Assembly (NCBI GenBank): GCA_963729165.1
Contig: CAVSMM010000007.1
Location: forward strand, 310,001-374,000
Reading direction: 5' to 3'
From: JACCZX01 sp963729165
GTDB lineage: Bacteria > Pseudomonadota > Gammaproteobacteria > Burkholderiales > Burkholderiaceae_F
Length of the DNA: 64,000 nt
The translations under genes and the position numbers were made by a program. The notes beneath the pieces were generated by a model. The model saw only the letters and a program-made list of their open reading frames with translations, ran no database searches and was not told where the DNA came from. Shown here in pieces: positions 28,162-37,319 of this stretch; the stretch's first letter is position 1; each line of letters starts with the position of its first letter.

Positions 28162-29373
28162 ATGTCCAGAATATTTGCCACGCCGGCCGACTTCGAGACG
28201 CGGGCGGTGCGCGCGGGCACCGAGCGGTCGCAGTTCAACGAGCACAGCGAAGCGCTGTTTCTCACGTCGAGCTTCGTGTTCGACAACGCAGCGCAGGCAG
28301 CCGCGCGCTTTTCGGGTGCCGAAGCCGGCAACGTCTACTCGCGCTTTACCAATCCGACGGTGACGATGTTCGAGCAGCGCCTGGCATCGCTGGAAGGCGC
28401 TGAAGATTGCCTCGCGACCGCCTCTGGAATGGCAGCGATCATGGCAACCTGCCTCGCAGCGTTGCGCGCCGGAGATCACGTGATCTGCGCCGCCAACGTT
28501 TTCGGCGCAACGATTCAGCTCTTCTCAAACGTGCTCTCGCGTTTTGGTATCACTGTCACATACGTCGATGCGACCGATATGGGCGCGTGGCGCGCGGCCG
28601 CGACGGCCAATACGCGGCTGCTCTATTGCGAAACGCCGTCGAATCCACTGATGGAGTTGGTCGATCTGACGCAGTTCGGAGAGTTTGGGCGATCGATTGG
28701 CGCGTTGTCGGTCGTGGACAACTGCTTTTGCACGCCTGCGTTGCAACGACCTCTCGAATTCGGCGTCGACGTCGTGATTCATTCTGCAACCAAGTACCTT
28801 GACGGGCAGGGCCGCGTGCTTGGCGGTGCGGTGCTCGGACGAAAGGCGTTCATTCGCGACCAGTTGTTGCCGGTGCTGCGCAGCAGCGGGCCGAGCCTGT
28901 CGCCGTTTAACGCCTGGGTGCTACTGAAAGGGCTTGAAACGCTTGCGATACGCATGCGCGAGCAAAGCGCTTCAGCGCAGCAGCTGGCCGGGTGGCTTGA
29001 AGGTCGGCCCGAGGTCGAGCGCGTCTACTTTCCGGGTTTGCAGTCGCACCCACAGGCGGTGTTGGCCCGTCGGCAACAATCGCAAGCGGGCGCTGTGGTG
29101 GCGTTTGAAGTCAAGAGTGAGTCCTCGGACGCGCAACAGCGAAGGCAACAGGCGTGGCGCGTGATCGATTCGGTACGCACGATGTCGATCACTGCGAATC
29201 TCGGCGATACGCGGTCGACCATCACGCATCCGGCTACCACAACCCACGGCCGTATTGCCCCCGCCGATCGCGAGCGCGCCGGCATCAACGAGGCATTGAT
29301 CCGCATCGCTGTCGGCCTCGAGTCGGTTGGCGACTTGCAACGGGACCTTGAACAGGCGCTGAAACGCCCCTGA
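28162..29373 (+). CDS. metZ: O-succinylhomoserine sulfhydrylase (MetZ-type)
   Basis: This 403-residue PLP enzyme makes homocysteine from O-succinylhomoserine and sulfide. The opening 'ETRAVRAGTERSQFNEHSEALFLTSSFVF' is the MetZ signature; the PLP Lys is K211 in 'IHSATKYLDGQG', and 'YSRFTNPT' (59-66) binds the cofactor phosphate. It sits after purF, as in many proteobacteria. Its expression is probably controlled by SAM through the leader at 28063-28161. The genome also has the longer MetY-type enzyme at 3234-4529. Confidence 0.93.
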   Translation: MSRIFATPADFETRAVRAGTERSQFNEHSEALFLTSSFVFDNAAQAAARFSGAEAGNVYSRFTNPTVTMFEQRLASLEGAEDCLATASGMAAIMATCLAALRAGDHVICAANVFGATIQLFSNVLSRFGITVTYVDATDMGAWRAAATANTRLLYCETPSNPLMELVDLTQFGEFGRSIGALSVVDNCFCTPALQRPLEFGVDVVIHSATKYLDGQGRVLGGAVLGRKAFIRDQLLPVLRSSGPSLSPFNAWVLLKGLETLAIRMREQSASAQQLAGWLEGRPEVERVYFPGLQSHPQAVLARRQQSQAGAVVAFEVKSESSDAQQRRQQAWRVIDSVRTMSITANLGDTRSTITHPATTTHGRIAPADRERAGINEALIRIAVGLESVGDLQRDLEQALKRP

Positions 29374-29399
29374 TACCCCGGGGCCAAGGGCGGGGCGGA

Positions 29400-29428
29400 T
29401 TGACCCTTCGAGCCGGGCGCCGTACAAT
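29400..29428 (+). promoter_or_regulatory. sigma70-type promoter of the isc operon
   Basis: TTGACC (29400-29405) and TACAAT (29423-29428) are separated by exactly 17 bases, about 75 bases before the iscR ATG. This is the clearest housekeeping promoter I found in the window, and the IscR operator overlaps its downstream edge. Confidence 0.8.
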
Positions 29429-29451
29429 TCCTGACCAATTTAATCGGGAAT
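29427..29451 (+). promoter_or_regulatory. type 1 IscR operator
   Basis: The 25-base sequence beginning ATTCCTGACC and ending AATCGGGAAT is an imperfect palindrome that fits the type 1 IscR site (ATAnnTGACtnnnnnnGTCnnnTAT-like), which is bound by [2Fe-2S] IscR. It covers the last base of the -10 and the expected transcription start, so binding would repress the operon when Fe-S clusters are plentiful. Confidence 0.72.
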
Positions 29452-29504
29452 TTTAGGCCCTCGGGCGAGTCGAAGTATCGGGGTCGAAATTACTGAATCA
29501 AATC

Positions 29505-30008
29505 ATGAGACTTACCACCAAAGGCCGGTTTGCCGTCACAGCGATGATCGATGTCGCAATGCGCCAGCACGAGGGTCCGGTGACGTTGGCCGGCATCAGC
29601 GAGCGGCAACGAATCTCGCTTTCGTACCTGGAGCAATTGTTCGGCAAGTTACGTCGGCGGCGGCTCGTCTCCAGCACCCGCGGGCCGGGCGGCGGCTATC
29701 AGCTCGAGCGGCCGATGGGCCAGACGACCGTCTCGGACATCATTTTTGCGGTCGACGAGCCGCTGGACGCGACACAGTGCGGCGGCAAGGAAAACTGCCA
29801 CGATGATCAGCGTTGCATGACACACGATCTGTGGGCGAACTTGAACACACGGATGCTCGACTATCTGGACTCGGTTACGTTGGCCGACCTCGTCGCGCAG
29901 CAGAATCAGAAAGCAAGGGCCAACACATCGGTCGCAGTGCTGCACGACAGCCGTCTGCAGTCGCGCGCGAACAAACCGCAGGTTGCCAACGAGCAGGCAC
30001 AAGGGTAA
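29505..30008 (+). CDS. iscR: Fe-S cluster regulator IscR
   Basis: This 167-residue Rrf2-family regulator has an N-terminal winged helix ('MRLTTKGRFAVTAMIDVAMR', recognition helix around 'LSYLEQLFGKLR') and cluster ligands C92, C98 and C104 in 'QCGGKENCHDDQRCMTHDLW'. Cluster-loaded IscR represses its own operon. The promoter and a fitting operator lie upstream (29400-29451). The C-terminal tail after about residue 130 is a variable extension. iscS follows after four bases. Confidence 0.95.
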   Translation: MRLTTKGRFAVTAMIDVAMRQHEGPVTLAGISERQRISLSYLEQLFGKLRRRRLVSSTRGPGGGYQLERPMGQTTVSDIIFAVDEPLDATQCGGKENCHDDQRCMTHDLWANLNTRMLDYLDSVTLADLVAQQNQKARANTSVAVLHDSRLQSRANKPQVANEQAQG

Positions 30009-30012
30009 GGGA

Positions 30013-31221
30013 ATGCAGCTACCGATCTACCTCGATTATTCGGCAACGACGCCGGTCGATCCGCGCGTGGTCGACGCGATGATTCCCTGGTTGCGCGAGA
30101 ACTTCGGCAACCCCGCGTCACGCAGCCATTCGTTTGGCTGGACGGCGGAGAAGGCGGTCGATCACGCACGTGAGCAGGTGGCGGCGTTGGTCAATTGCGA
30201 TCCGCGCGAGTTGATCTGGACGTCGGGCGCGACTGAGTCGATCAATCTGGCGCTGAAGGGCGTTGCGCGCTTCCACAAGGACAAGGGCAAGCACCTGGTG
30301 ACGGTGAAAACCGAGCACAAGGCGACACTCGACACGATGCGCGAGCTCGAGCGCGACGGCTTCGAGGTGACGTACCTGGATGTCGAGGAAAACGGCCTGG
30401 TCGACTTCGCCAAACTCGAAGCAGCGTTGAGGCCAGATACGATCTTGGTGTCGGTGATGTACGTCAACAATGAGATCGGCGTCATTCAGGACATCGCGGC
30501 GATCGGCGAGCTCACACGTTCACGCGGCATCGTGTTTCACGTCGACGCGGCGCAGGCGACCGGCAAGATCGTTGTCGACCTCGCACAGCTGAAGGTGGAT
30601 CTGATGTCGTTCTCGGCGCATAAGACGTACGGGCCGAAGGGTGTGGGTGCGCTGTTTGTCCGGCGCAAGCCGCGCGTGCGGCTGGAAGCGCAGATGCACG
30701 GCGGCGGACATGAGCGCGGATTGCGTTCGGGCACGCTGCCGACGCATCAGATCGTCGGCATGGGCGAGGCGTTTCGCCTGGCGCGCGAAGAGATGTCGAC
30801 CGACAACGAACGCATCCGCATGTTGCGCGATCGTTTGTGGGCGGGCATTTCGCAGACCGAGCAGGTGTTTTTAAACGGCGACTGGGAGCGGCGCGTGCCG
30901 CACAATCTGAATGCGAGCTTCAACTTCGTCGAAGGCGAAAGCATGATCATGGCGATGAAGGACGTCGCCGTTTCTTCGGGTTCGGCCTGTACTTCGGCCA
31001 GTTTGGAACCATCTTATGTATTGCGAGCGCTTGGGCGCAGCGATGAACTCGCGCATAGCTCGATACGTTTTACCGTCGGTCGCTTCACGACGCCGGAGGA
31101 GATCGATTTCACGATCGACCTGGTGACGCGGCAGGTGGCGCGGCTGCGCGAGATGTCTCCGCTGTGGGAGATGTATAAGGATGGAATCGATTTGAGTACG
31201 GTCCAATGGGCTGCACATTGA
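30013..31221 (+). CDS. iscS: cysteine desulfurase
   Basis: This intact 402-residue PLP enzyme takes sulfur from cysteine for Fe-S clusters and thiolation reactions. The PLP Lys is K204 in 'SFSAHKTYGPKG', and the persulfide-carrying C326 lies in 'SSGSACTSASLEPSYVL'. I chose the ATG at 30013, just after GTAAGGGA, because it gives the canonical 'LPIYLDYSATTPVDPRV' start. It is the second gene of the isc operon. Confidence 0.97.
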   Translation: MQLPIYLDYSATTPVDPRVVDAMIPWLRENFGNPASRSHSFGWTAEKAVDHAREQVAALVNCDPRELIWTSGATESINLALKGVARFHKDKGKHLVTVKTEHKATLDTMRELERDGFEVTYLDVEENGLVDFAKLEAALRPDTILVSVMYVNNEIGVIQDIAAIGELTRSRGIVFHVDAAQATGKIVVDLAQLKVDLMSFSAHKTYGPKGVGALFVRRKPRVRLEAQMHGGGHERGLRSGTLPTHQIVGMGEAFRLAREEMSTDNERIRMLRDRLWAGISQTEQVFLNGDWERRVPHNLNASFNFVEGESMIMAMKDVAVSSGSACTSASLEPSYVLRALGRSDELAHSSIRFTVGRFTTPEEIDFTIDLVTRQVARLREMSPLWEMYKDGIDLSTVQWAAH

Positions 31222-31231
31222 GGTAAGCAAA

Positions 31232-31645
31232 ATGGCATACAGCACGAAAGTTATCGATCATTACGAGAATCCTCGAAACGTCGGGTCGTTCGACAAGAGC
31301 GACGATCAGGTCGGTACCGGGATGGTTGGCGCGCCGGCGTGTGGCGACGTGATGAAGCTGCAGATTCGGGTCAACGAACAGGGTGTCATCGAAGACGCGC
31401 GGTTCAAGACGTACGGCTGCGGCTCGGCGATTGCGTCGTCCTCGCTGGTGACCGAATGGGTCAAGGGCAAGACACTCGATCAGGCGGGCACGATTCGGAA
31501 CACGCAGATTGCCGAAGAGCTGGCATTGCCTCCGGTCAAGATTCACTGTTCGATCCTGGCCGAAGATGCGATCAAGGCCGCCATTGACGATTACCGTGCC
31601 AAGCACGGCGTAGTAGAGCAAGTGCGAGCGAAGCAGGCGGCATGA
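31232..31645 (+). CDS. iscU: Fe-S cluster scaffold IscU
   Basis: This intact 137-residue scaffold assembles [2Fe-2S] clusters. The three ligand Cys are C37 ('GAPACGDVMKLQI'), C63 ('YGCGSAIASSS') and C106 ('KIHCSILAEDA'), and 'LPPVK' (99-103) is the site recognised by HscA. The stop overlaps the iscA start as ATGA (31642-31645). Confidence 0.97.
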   Translation: MAYSTKVIDHYENPRNVGSFDKSDDQVGTGMVGAPACGDVMKLQIRVNEQGVIEDARFKTYGCGSAIASSSLVTEWVKGKTLDQAGTIRNTQIAEELALPPVKIHCSILAEDAIKAAIDDYRAKHGVVEQVRAKQAA

Positions 31646-31980
31646 GCGAAGCAGCTATCGGCGTGACGATGACCGAGCGCGCGGCGCAGCACGTCGCGGG
31701 TTATCTCGCAAAGCGCGGCCGTGGCATCGGTTTGCGCTTGGGCGTGCGCACGACCGGGTGCTCGGGTATGGCGTACAAACTTGAATACGCTGACGCTGCA
31801 CAGCCCGAGGATCGGCAGTTCGAAAGTCATGGCGTGAAAATCTTCGTCGACCCGAAGAGCCTGGCGTACATCGACGGCACCGAACTCGATTTCGCGCGCG
31901 AAGGTCTGAACGAGGGGTTCAAATTCAACAACCCGAGGGAAAAAAATCGTTGCGGTTGCGGCGAATCCTTCAACATCTGA
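31642..31980 (+). CDS. iscA: A-type Fe-S carrier IscA
   Basis: This intact 112-residue A-type carrier has the three invariant ligands C40 ('TTGCSGMAY'), C104 and C106 ('CGCGESF'). It supplies clusters to [4Fe-4S] enzymes. It is coupled to iscU by ATGA and followed 34 bases later by hscB. Confidence 0.96.
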   Translation: MSEAAIGVTMTERAAQHVAGYLAKRGRGIGLRLGVRTTGCSGMAYKLEYADAAQPEDRQFESHGVKIFVDPKSLAYIDGTELDFAREGLNEGFKFNNPREKNRCGCGESFNI

Positions 31981-32014
31981 AATCTGAACGCGCAATAGGC
32001 GCGTTCCGGCGCGC

Positions 32015-32557
32015 ATGTTCCTTCCTCCGGATCACTTCCAACTTTTCGATTTGCCGCCGCGCTTCGCGCTCGACAATGCCGCGCTGGATAGCGCCTATCG
32101 AAGCGTGCAAGGACAGGTGCATCCCGACCGCTTTGCCGCCGGTACCGCGGCAGAGAACCGAGTCGCGATGCAATGGGCAACGCAGGCAAACGAGGCTTAC
32201 CGGACATTGAAGTCACCATTGAAGCGTGCTGCATACCTGTGCGAGCGCGCCGGCAAGCCGATCGACGCCGAATCGAACACGGCGATGCCGACCGAGTTTC
32301 TGATGCAGCAATTGCAGTGGCGCGAAGCGCTCGACGATGCGAGTTCGCGGCACGACGATGCCTCGCTGCAAATGCTCGACAAGAGCATGGCGTCGGAACG
32401 TGATCGACTACTCGGCGAGATAGGGCGCGCACTCGACGTTGATTCGGATCCTGCACGCGCCGCGTCGCTCGTGCGGCAGCTGATGTTCGTCGAGAAGTTT
32501 GGTACCGAGATTGCATCGGCAGTAGAAGCTCTGCGCAGCAGTCGTGCGTCGGCCTGA
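32015..32557 (+). CDS. hscB: Fe-S co-chaperone HscB
   Basis: This intact 180-residue J-domain co-chaperone delivers IscU to HscA. The HPD motif is H36-D38 in 'QVHPDRF', and the C-terminal three-helix domain that binds IscU follows ('EFLMQQLQWREAL'). The stop overlaps the hscA start as TGATG (32555-32559). Confidence 0.95.
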   Translation: MFLPPDHFQLFDLPPRFALDNAALDSAYRSVQGQVHPDRFAAGTAAENRVAMQWATQANEAYRTLKSPLKRAAYLCERAGKPIDAESNTAMPTEFLMQQLQWREALDDASSRHDDASLQMLDKSMASERDRLLGEIGRALDVDSDPARAASLVRQLMFVEKFGTEIASAVEALRSSRASA

Positions 32558-34444
32558 TGGCACTGTTGCAGATCGCTGAGCCGGGACAATCGACCGACCC
32601 GCATCATCATCGGCTGGCGGTCGGAATCGATCTCGGCACCACCAACTCCCTCGTAGCGACAGTCCGTCACAGCATTCCTGTCGTGATCGACGATGCCGAA
32701 GGGCGCTCGCTGCTGCCGTCGATCGTCCAGTTTCAGGCGAACGGAACAACTGAGGTTGGCTACGCGGCGCAGAAGCAGCAAGCGGTTGACGCACGCAACA
32801 CCGTTGTCTCGGTGAAGCGCCTGATGGGCCGCGGCATGCACGATGTTGAACATATCGAAAACATGCCGTACGACTTCGTCGATGCGCCGGGCATGGTGCA
32901 GTTGCGAACCGTCGCGGGCGTGCGCAGTCCGGTCGAAGTGTCAGCCGAGATCTTGAAGAAGTTGCGCAAGCGCGCCGAGCAAGCACTGGGCGGCGATCTG
33001 ATCGGCGCAGTAGTGACGGTGCCCGCTTACTTCGACGACGCGCAGCGGCAAGCGACGAAGGATGCTGCGCGGCTCGCCGGACTCAACGTCTTGCGTTTGT
33101 TGAGTGAACCGACTGCGGCGGCGGTCGCGTACGGGCTCGATCACGGCGGCGCAAGGTGTGTATGCCGTTTACGACCTCGGCGGCGGAACGTTCGACATTT
33201 CGATTCTTCGGCTGACGAAGGGCGTGTTTGAAGTGCTCGCGACCGGCGGCGATTCGGCATTAGGTGGCGATGATTTTGATCAACGCGTTTTTTGCTGGCT
33301 GGTTGAGCACTCGAAGCTCTTGCCATTGTCCGCGCGGGACACACGCCTGTTGATGGTCAAGGCGCGAGAGGCGAAAGAGCGCATGTCGGCTGAGCCCGAG
33401 GTGCGCGTGAACGCGGTGCTGTCGACCGGCGAGGTCATCGACCAGACTTTGACGAGCCGCGAGTTCGTGCAAATGACGCAGCCGCTGGTCCAGAAGACAC
33501 TGGCTGCGTGCCGCAATGCATTGCGCGATGCCAATCTCAAGACCAGCGAGATCGACGGCGTCGTGATGGTTGGCGGCGCTACGCGCATGCCCCACGTGCG
33601 GCACGCGGTCGGCGAGTTCTTCGGCCAGGTGCCGTTGACGAATATCGATCCGGACAAAGTGGTCGCGCTGGGAGCGGCGATCCAGGCGAATCTGCTCGCC
33701 GGCAACCGGGCCGCCGGTGACGACTGGCTGCTGCTCGACGTGATCCCGCTGTCGCTCGGGCTGGAAACAATGGGCGGTCTGGTCGAAAAAATCATCGAGC
33801 GCAATTCGACGATTCCGGTCGCGCGCGCGCAGGAATTCACGACCTTCAAGGACGGGCAAACGGCGATTGCGATTCATGTCGTGCAGGGCGAGCGCGAGCT
33901 CGTCTCCGACTGCCGCTCGCTGGCGCGCTTCGAGTTGCGCGGAATACCGCCCATGCCGGCGGGTGCAGCGCGAGTCCGGGTCACGTTTCAGGTCGACGCC
34001 GATGGCTTGCTCGACGTCAATGCGCTCGAGATCGGTAGTGGAGTGCAGGCGTCGATCGTCGTCAAGCCGTCGTACGGGTTGGGCGACGACGATATTGCAC
34101 GCATGCTGCAGGAATCGTTCGGCTCTGCCGACGACGACATGCGCAAACGCGCTTTGCGTGAGCAACAGGTGGATGCCCAGCGCTTGATCGAAGCGACCAA
34201 TGCGGCGCTGGCGTCCGACGGTGACCTACTGGCCTCGGATGAGCGAGCGACGATAGATGAGTTGCTTGCCGCGTTGGGTGACCAGGCGCGCAGCGACGAT
34301 CACATCGCGATCAAGCATTCAATCGACGCGCTGGCTCAGGCGACCGACGACTTTGCCGCGCGCCGCATGGATCGATCGATTCGCGCCGCGCTCGCGGGCC
34401 GGCGCATCGACGATCTCGCAAGCGCCGGCCGTCACGCCGAATAG
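32557..34444 (+). CDS. hscA: Fe-S chaperone HscA (one frameshift)
   Basis: This is a specialised Hsp70 acting on IscU's LPPVK motif. The nucleotide domain has 'VGIDLGTTNSLVATV' and 'VTVPAYFDDAQRQATKDAARLAG'. Near 33150 one extra G (CACGGCGGCGCAAGG for CACGGCGCGCAAGG) breaks the frame; the protein resumes as 'AQGVYAVYDLGGGTFDISIL'. The substrate-binding domain follows 'LLLDVIPLSLGLETMGG'. The restored length of about 628 residues is normal for HscA. Other isc genes around it are intact, so this is most likely a sequence error. Confidence 0.93.
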
Positions 34445-34445
34445 C

Positions 34446-34799
34446 ATGCCCAGAATCACCGTCTTGCCGCACGCAGAGATCTGCCCGCAGGGCGCGGAGT
34501 TTGAAAGCGAGCCCGGCGTGTCGGTCGCCGACGCGCTGCTCGATCATCACGTCGACATCGAGCACGCGTGTGGCAAGGTCGCAGCGTGCACGACGTGCCA
34601 CTGCATCATTCGAAAGGGCTTCAGCTCGCTGCCCCAGGCCGACGACAACGAGGAAGATCTGCTGGACCGCGCCTGGGGGCTGACCTCGGTGTCTCGTTTA
34701 TCGTGTCAGGCGATCGTGCAGAACGAAGACCTGACGATCGAGATTCCGAAGTACAGCATCAATCACGCCAAAGAGATCGAACAGAAAGAGTCATCATGA
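34446..34799 (+). CDS. fdx: isc-type 2Fe-2S ferredoxin
   Basis: This 117-residue adrenodoxin-type ferredoxin supplies electrons to cluster assembly. Ligands are C42, C48 and C51 in 'HACGKVAACTTCHC', and C87 in 'LSCQAIV'. The ATG at 34446 follows the hscA stop at once, and its own stop overlaps iscX as ATGA (34796-34799). Confidence 0.95.
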   Translation: MPRITVLPHAEICPQGAEFESEPGVSVADALLDHHVDIEHACGKVAACTTCHCIIRKGFSSLPQADDNEEDLLDRAWGLTSVSRLSCQAIVQNEDLTIEIPKYSINHAKEIEQKESS

Positions 34800-34990
34800 A
34801 ATGGATCGACAGTGAAGAGATCGCGATAGCTCTTTTCGAAAAGTTTCCGGACGTCGATCCGCGCACGGTCAGGTTTACCGATTTGCGGCGCTGGGTGTGC
34901 GAGCTCGAGAATTTTTCGGACGATCCGAATCGCTCGGGAGAAAAAATTCTGGAAGCGATTCAGATGGCGTGGATCGACGAGGCTTCCTAA
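34796..34990 (+). CDS. iscX: IscX (YfhJ)
   Basis: This 64-residue acidic protein is typical IscX: 'MKWIDSEEIAIALFEKFPDVDP' at the start, 'FTDLRRWVCEL' in the middle and 'ILEAIQMAWIDE' at the end. It binds IscS and iron and tunes the rate of cluster assembly. It ends the isc operon, and its TAA overlaps by three bases the stop of the convergent NUDIX gene. Confidence 0.95.
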   Translation: MKWIDSEEIAIALFEKFPDVDPRTVRFTDLRRWVCELENFSDDPNRSGEKILEAIQMAWIDEAS

Positions 34991-35810
34991 CCTGCCCTGA
35001 ACAGTCCGGCCGGAGTTCTGACGTCCCTGCGCCTCGCAACGCTCTCGAGCGTGACAAGCGCGGATTCGAGCGTGAACTCGTCGTGCTCGATCGCAATGAT
35101 GACGTCTTCGACATTGCGGGCTCGATTGCATCGACTTCCCCATCGTGATTGTGTGGCTGCAGGTCGGCCGGCAGCGAGGTGTCGAACGTGTGAATGATTT
35201 CCGATTGCAACCCCTCGGGCACGGGACGCCGCACATGAAATGAGCGACCTCGTTCGACACGAACCCGATTGAGCTGCAATCCGGCTTCTTCCCACGCTTC
35301 CCGCGCAAGCGCCTGCTCAAGCGTCTCGTCGGCGGGGACCATGCCTCCGACCAGGTTGTCCCATAGCCCCGGATCGATCTGCTTGTGCGCCGCTCGCCTG
35401 GCCACAAGTAACGTGTCTGGAGCAACGTACGCATTCAAATGCACTGCCTCGGTCGCAATGCCAAGCGCGCGACACGCAGCGCGTTCTATGACCGCGAGCG
35501 GCGGACTTCCAATCGATAACACTTCGTCGCGCCAGCCAGTGATCATGCCGGCGTCTCGCAGCTGTTCGGCCGCGTTAGCCAATAACTTCGAGCGCGCGAC
35601 GAAATCGAGCGTGCCGTCGGCGAGAGTCAACCGCTCGCCGTTGAAGCTGAAGCCGTTGACTTGCTCGGCAAGGAATCGGGCAATGGCGGGCTGCACATCG
35701 CCGACGTGAGTACCGTCGATGATCAGTGCTATCAGACCTGCGGGAAGCGGTGGCTGCGCTCGCGCATGCAGTCGTTCGATCAGCCGCTGCAGCCTCTGCC
35801 GCTCCAACAC
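34987..35810 (-). CDS. DUF4743/NUDIX hydrolase (one frameshift)
   Basis: An N-terminal DUF4743-like domain (about residues 1-115) precedes a NUDIX domain with the box 'GGMVPADETLEQALAREAWEEAGL', which matches GX5EX7REUXEEXGU. The plant and fungal proteins of this architecture act on thiamine or nucleoside diphosphate derivatives; the bacterial substrate is unknown. Near 35125 the frame slips after 'HNHDGEVDAI', and the C-terminus continues as 'ARNVEDVIIAIEHDEFTLES' to the TAG at 34987. The normal length of about 274 residues is thereby restored. Confidence 0.83.
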
Positions 35811-37316
35811 CTACGCTTCCGGTCTCATGTGCGGAAAGAGGATAACGTCGCGGATGTTCGCTGAGTCGGTCAGCATCATCACGACTCGATCGATGCCGAT
35901 GCCGCAACCCGCTGCGGGCGGCATGCCGTATTCGAGTGCGCGCACATAGTCGGCGTCGTAATACATCGCCTCTTCGTCGCCGGCGTCTTTGGCCTTCGCC
36001 TGTTCGTTGAATCGGGCGGCCTGGTCTTCGGGGTCGTTCAACTCGGAAAAGCCGTTCGCAATTTCCCGGCCGGCGATGAACAGCTCAAACCGCTCGGTGA
36101 TATCCGGGTGAGAATCGGATGCGCGCGCCAGAGGAGACACTTCGACCGGATAGTCGATGATGAACGTGGGCTGAATCAGCTTGTCTTCTGCCACCTCTTC
36201 GAACATCGCCAGCTGCAGCGCGCCCAGCCCCGCTTCCTCGGAGTGTGCGCTGCCCTTGGCACGCAGCTCGCGATGCAGGAAGCTGCGGTCCGCCAATTGC
36301 TCTTCCGAATACTGAGACGCGTGCAAGCGGATCGCCTGCACCGTCGTAAGGCGTGCAAACGGCGGCGTCAGCTCAATCGTCTGCCCCTGATACTCGATTC
36401 GTGCCGACTCCGTCGTCGCCAGCGCGACATGATTGATCAGCCGTTCGGTGAAATCCATCAGCCACTTGTAGTCCTGATACGCCGCATAGAATTCGAGCAT
36501 CGTGAATTCGGGGTTATGCCGCGGCGACATGCCCTCGTTGCGAAAGTTGCGGTTGATCTCGAACACTCTCTCGTAGCCGCCGACGACCAGCCGCTTCAGG
36601 AAAAGCTCGGGCGCGATTCGCAGAAACATGTCGATATCAAGCGCGTTATGGTGCGTCACGAACGGCTTGGCCGCGGCGCCACCCGGAATGATCTGCAGCA
36701 TCGGCGTTTCGACCTCTAGAAAACCGTCGGCGACCATGAAATCGCGCATCGCGGTAATGGCTTTGCTGCGGGTGACGAACAACTTGCGCGTCTCGTCGCT
36801 CATGATCAGATCGACGTAGCGCTGGCGATAACGCAGCTCGCGATCTTCGAGCCCGTGAAATTTATCGGGAAGCGGCCGCAACGATTTGGCAAGCAGACGC
36901 AGCTCGGTGCAGCGGACACTCAATTCGCCTTTTAGCGTCTTGAACAGGACACCGCGTGCCGCGACGATGTCGCCGATATCCCAGCGCTTGAACTCGTCGT
37001 GTGCTTCTTTTCCGGCTTCATCGTCGGCGACGTAAAACTGAATGCGGCCGCTGCCGTCCTGCACGGTCGCAAAGCTCGCCTTGCCCATCAGACGCTTCAG
37101 CATCATGCGGCCGGCGACGGCGACCTGGATGTCTTCCTGAGCGAGCGTGTCACGCTCGCGCGCGCCGTACTTGATATGCAGCTCGTCGGCGAGATGCGTG
37201 CGCTGGAAATCGTTCGGAAAGGCAGGTCCGCTCGCGCGTAATGCGGCGAGCTTGGCGCGCCGCTCGGCGATGATCTGGTTCTCGTCGACTTGCGGTGGCT
37301 CTTTGGATTCGTTCAT
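35811..37316 (-). CDS. lysS: lysyl-tRNA synthetase, class II
   Basis: This intact 501-residue enzyme charges tRNA-Lys. The N-terminal OB-fold anticodon-binding domain spans about 60-150. Class II motif 2 includes 'EGMSPRHNPEFTMLEFY', and motif 3 is 'GCGIGIDRVVMMLTDS' near the C-terminus. It lies downstream of prfB and the SDR gene on the same strand; the prfB-lysS neighbourhood is conserved in many bacteria. Confidence 0.97.
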   Translation of the reverse strand: MNESKEPPQVDENQIIAERRAKLAALRASGPAFPNDFQRTHLADELHIKYGARERDTLAQEDIQVAVAGRMMLKRLMGKASFATVQDGSGRIQFYVADDEAGKEAHDEFKRWDIGDIVAARGVLFKTLKGELSVRCTELRLLAKSLRPLPDKFHGLEDRELRYRQRYVDLIMSDETRKLFVTRSKAITAMRDFMVADGFLEVETPMLQIIPGGAAAKPFVTHHNALDIDMFLRIAPELFLKRLVVGGYERVFEINRNFRNEGMSPRHNPEFTMLEFYAAYQDYKWLMDFTERLINHVALATTESARIEYQGQTIELTPPFARLTTVQAIRLHASQYSEEQLADRSFLHRELRAKGSAHSEEAGLGALQLAMFEEVAEDKLIQPTFIIDYPVEVSPLARASDSHPDITERFELFIAGREIANGFSELNDPEDQAARFNEQAKAKDAGDEEAMYYDADYVRALEYGMPPAAGCGIGIDRVVMMLTDSANIRDVILFPHMRPEA

Positions 37317-37319
37317 CGC

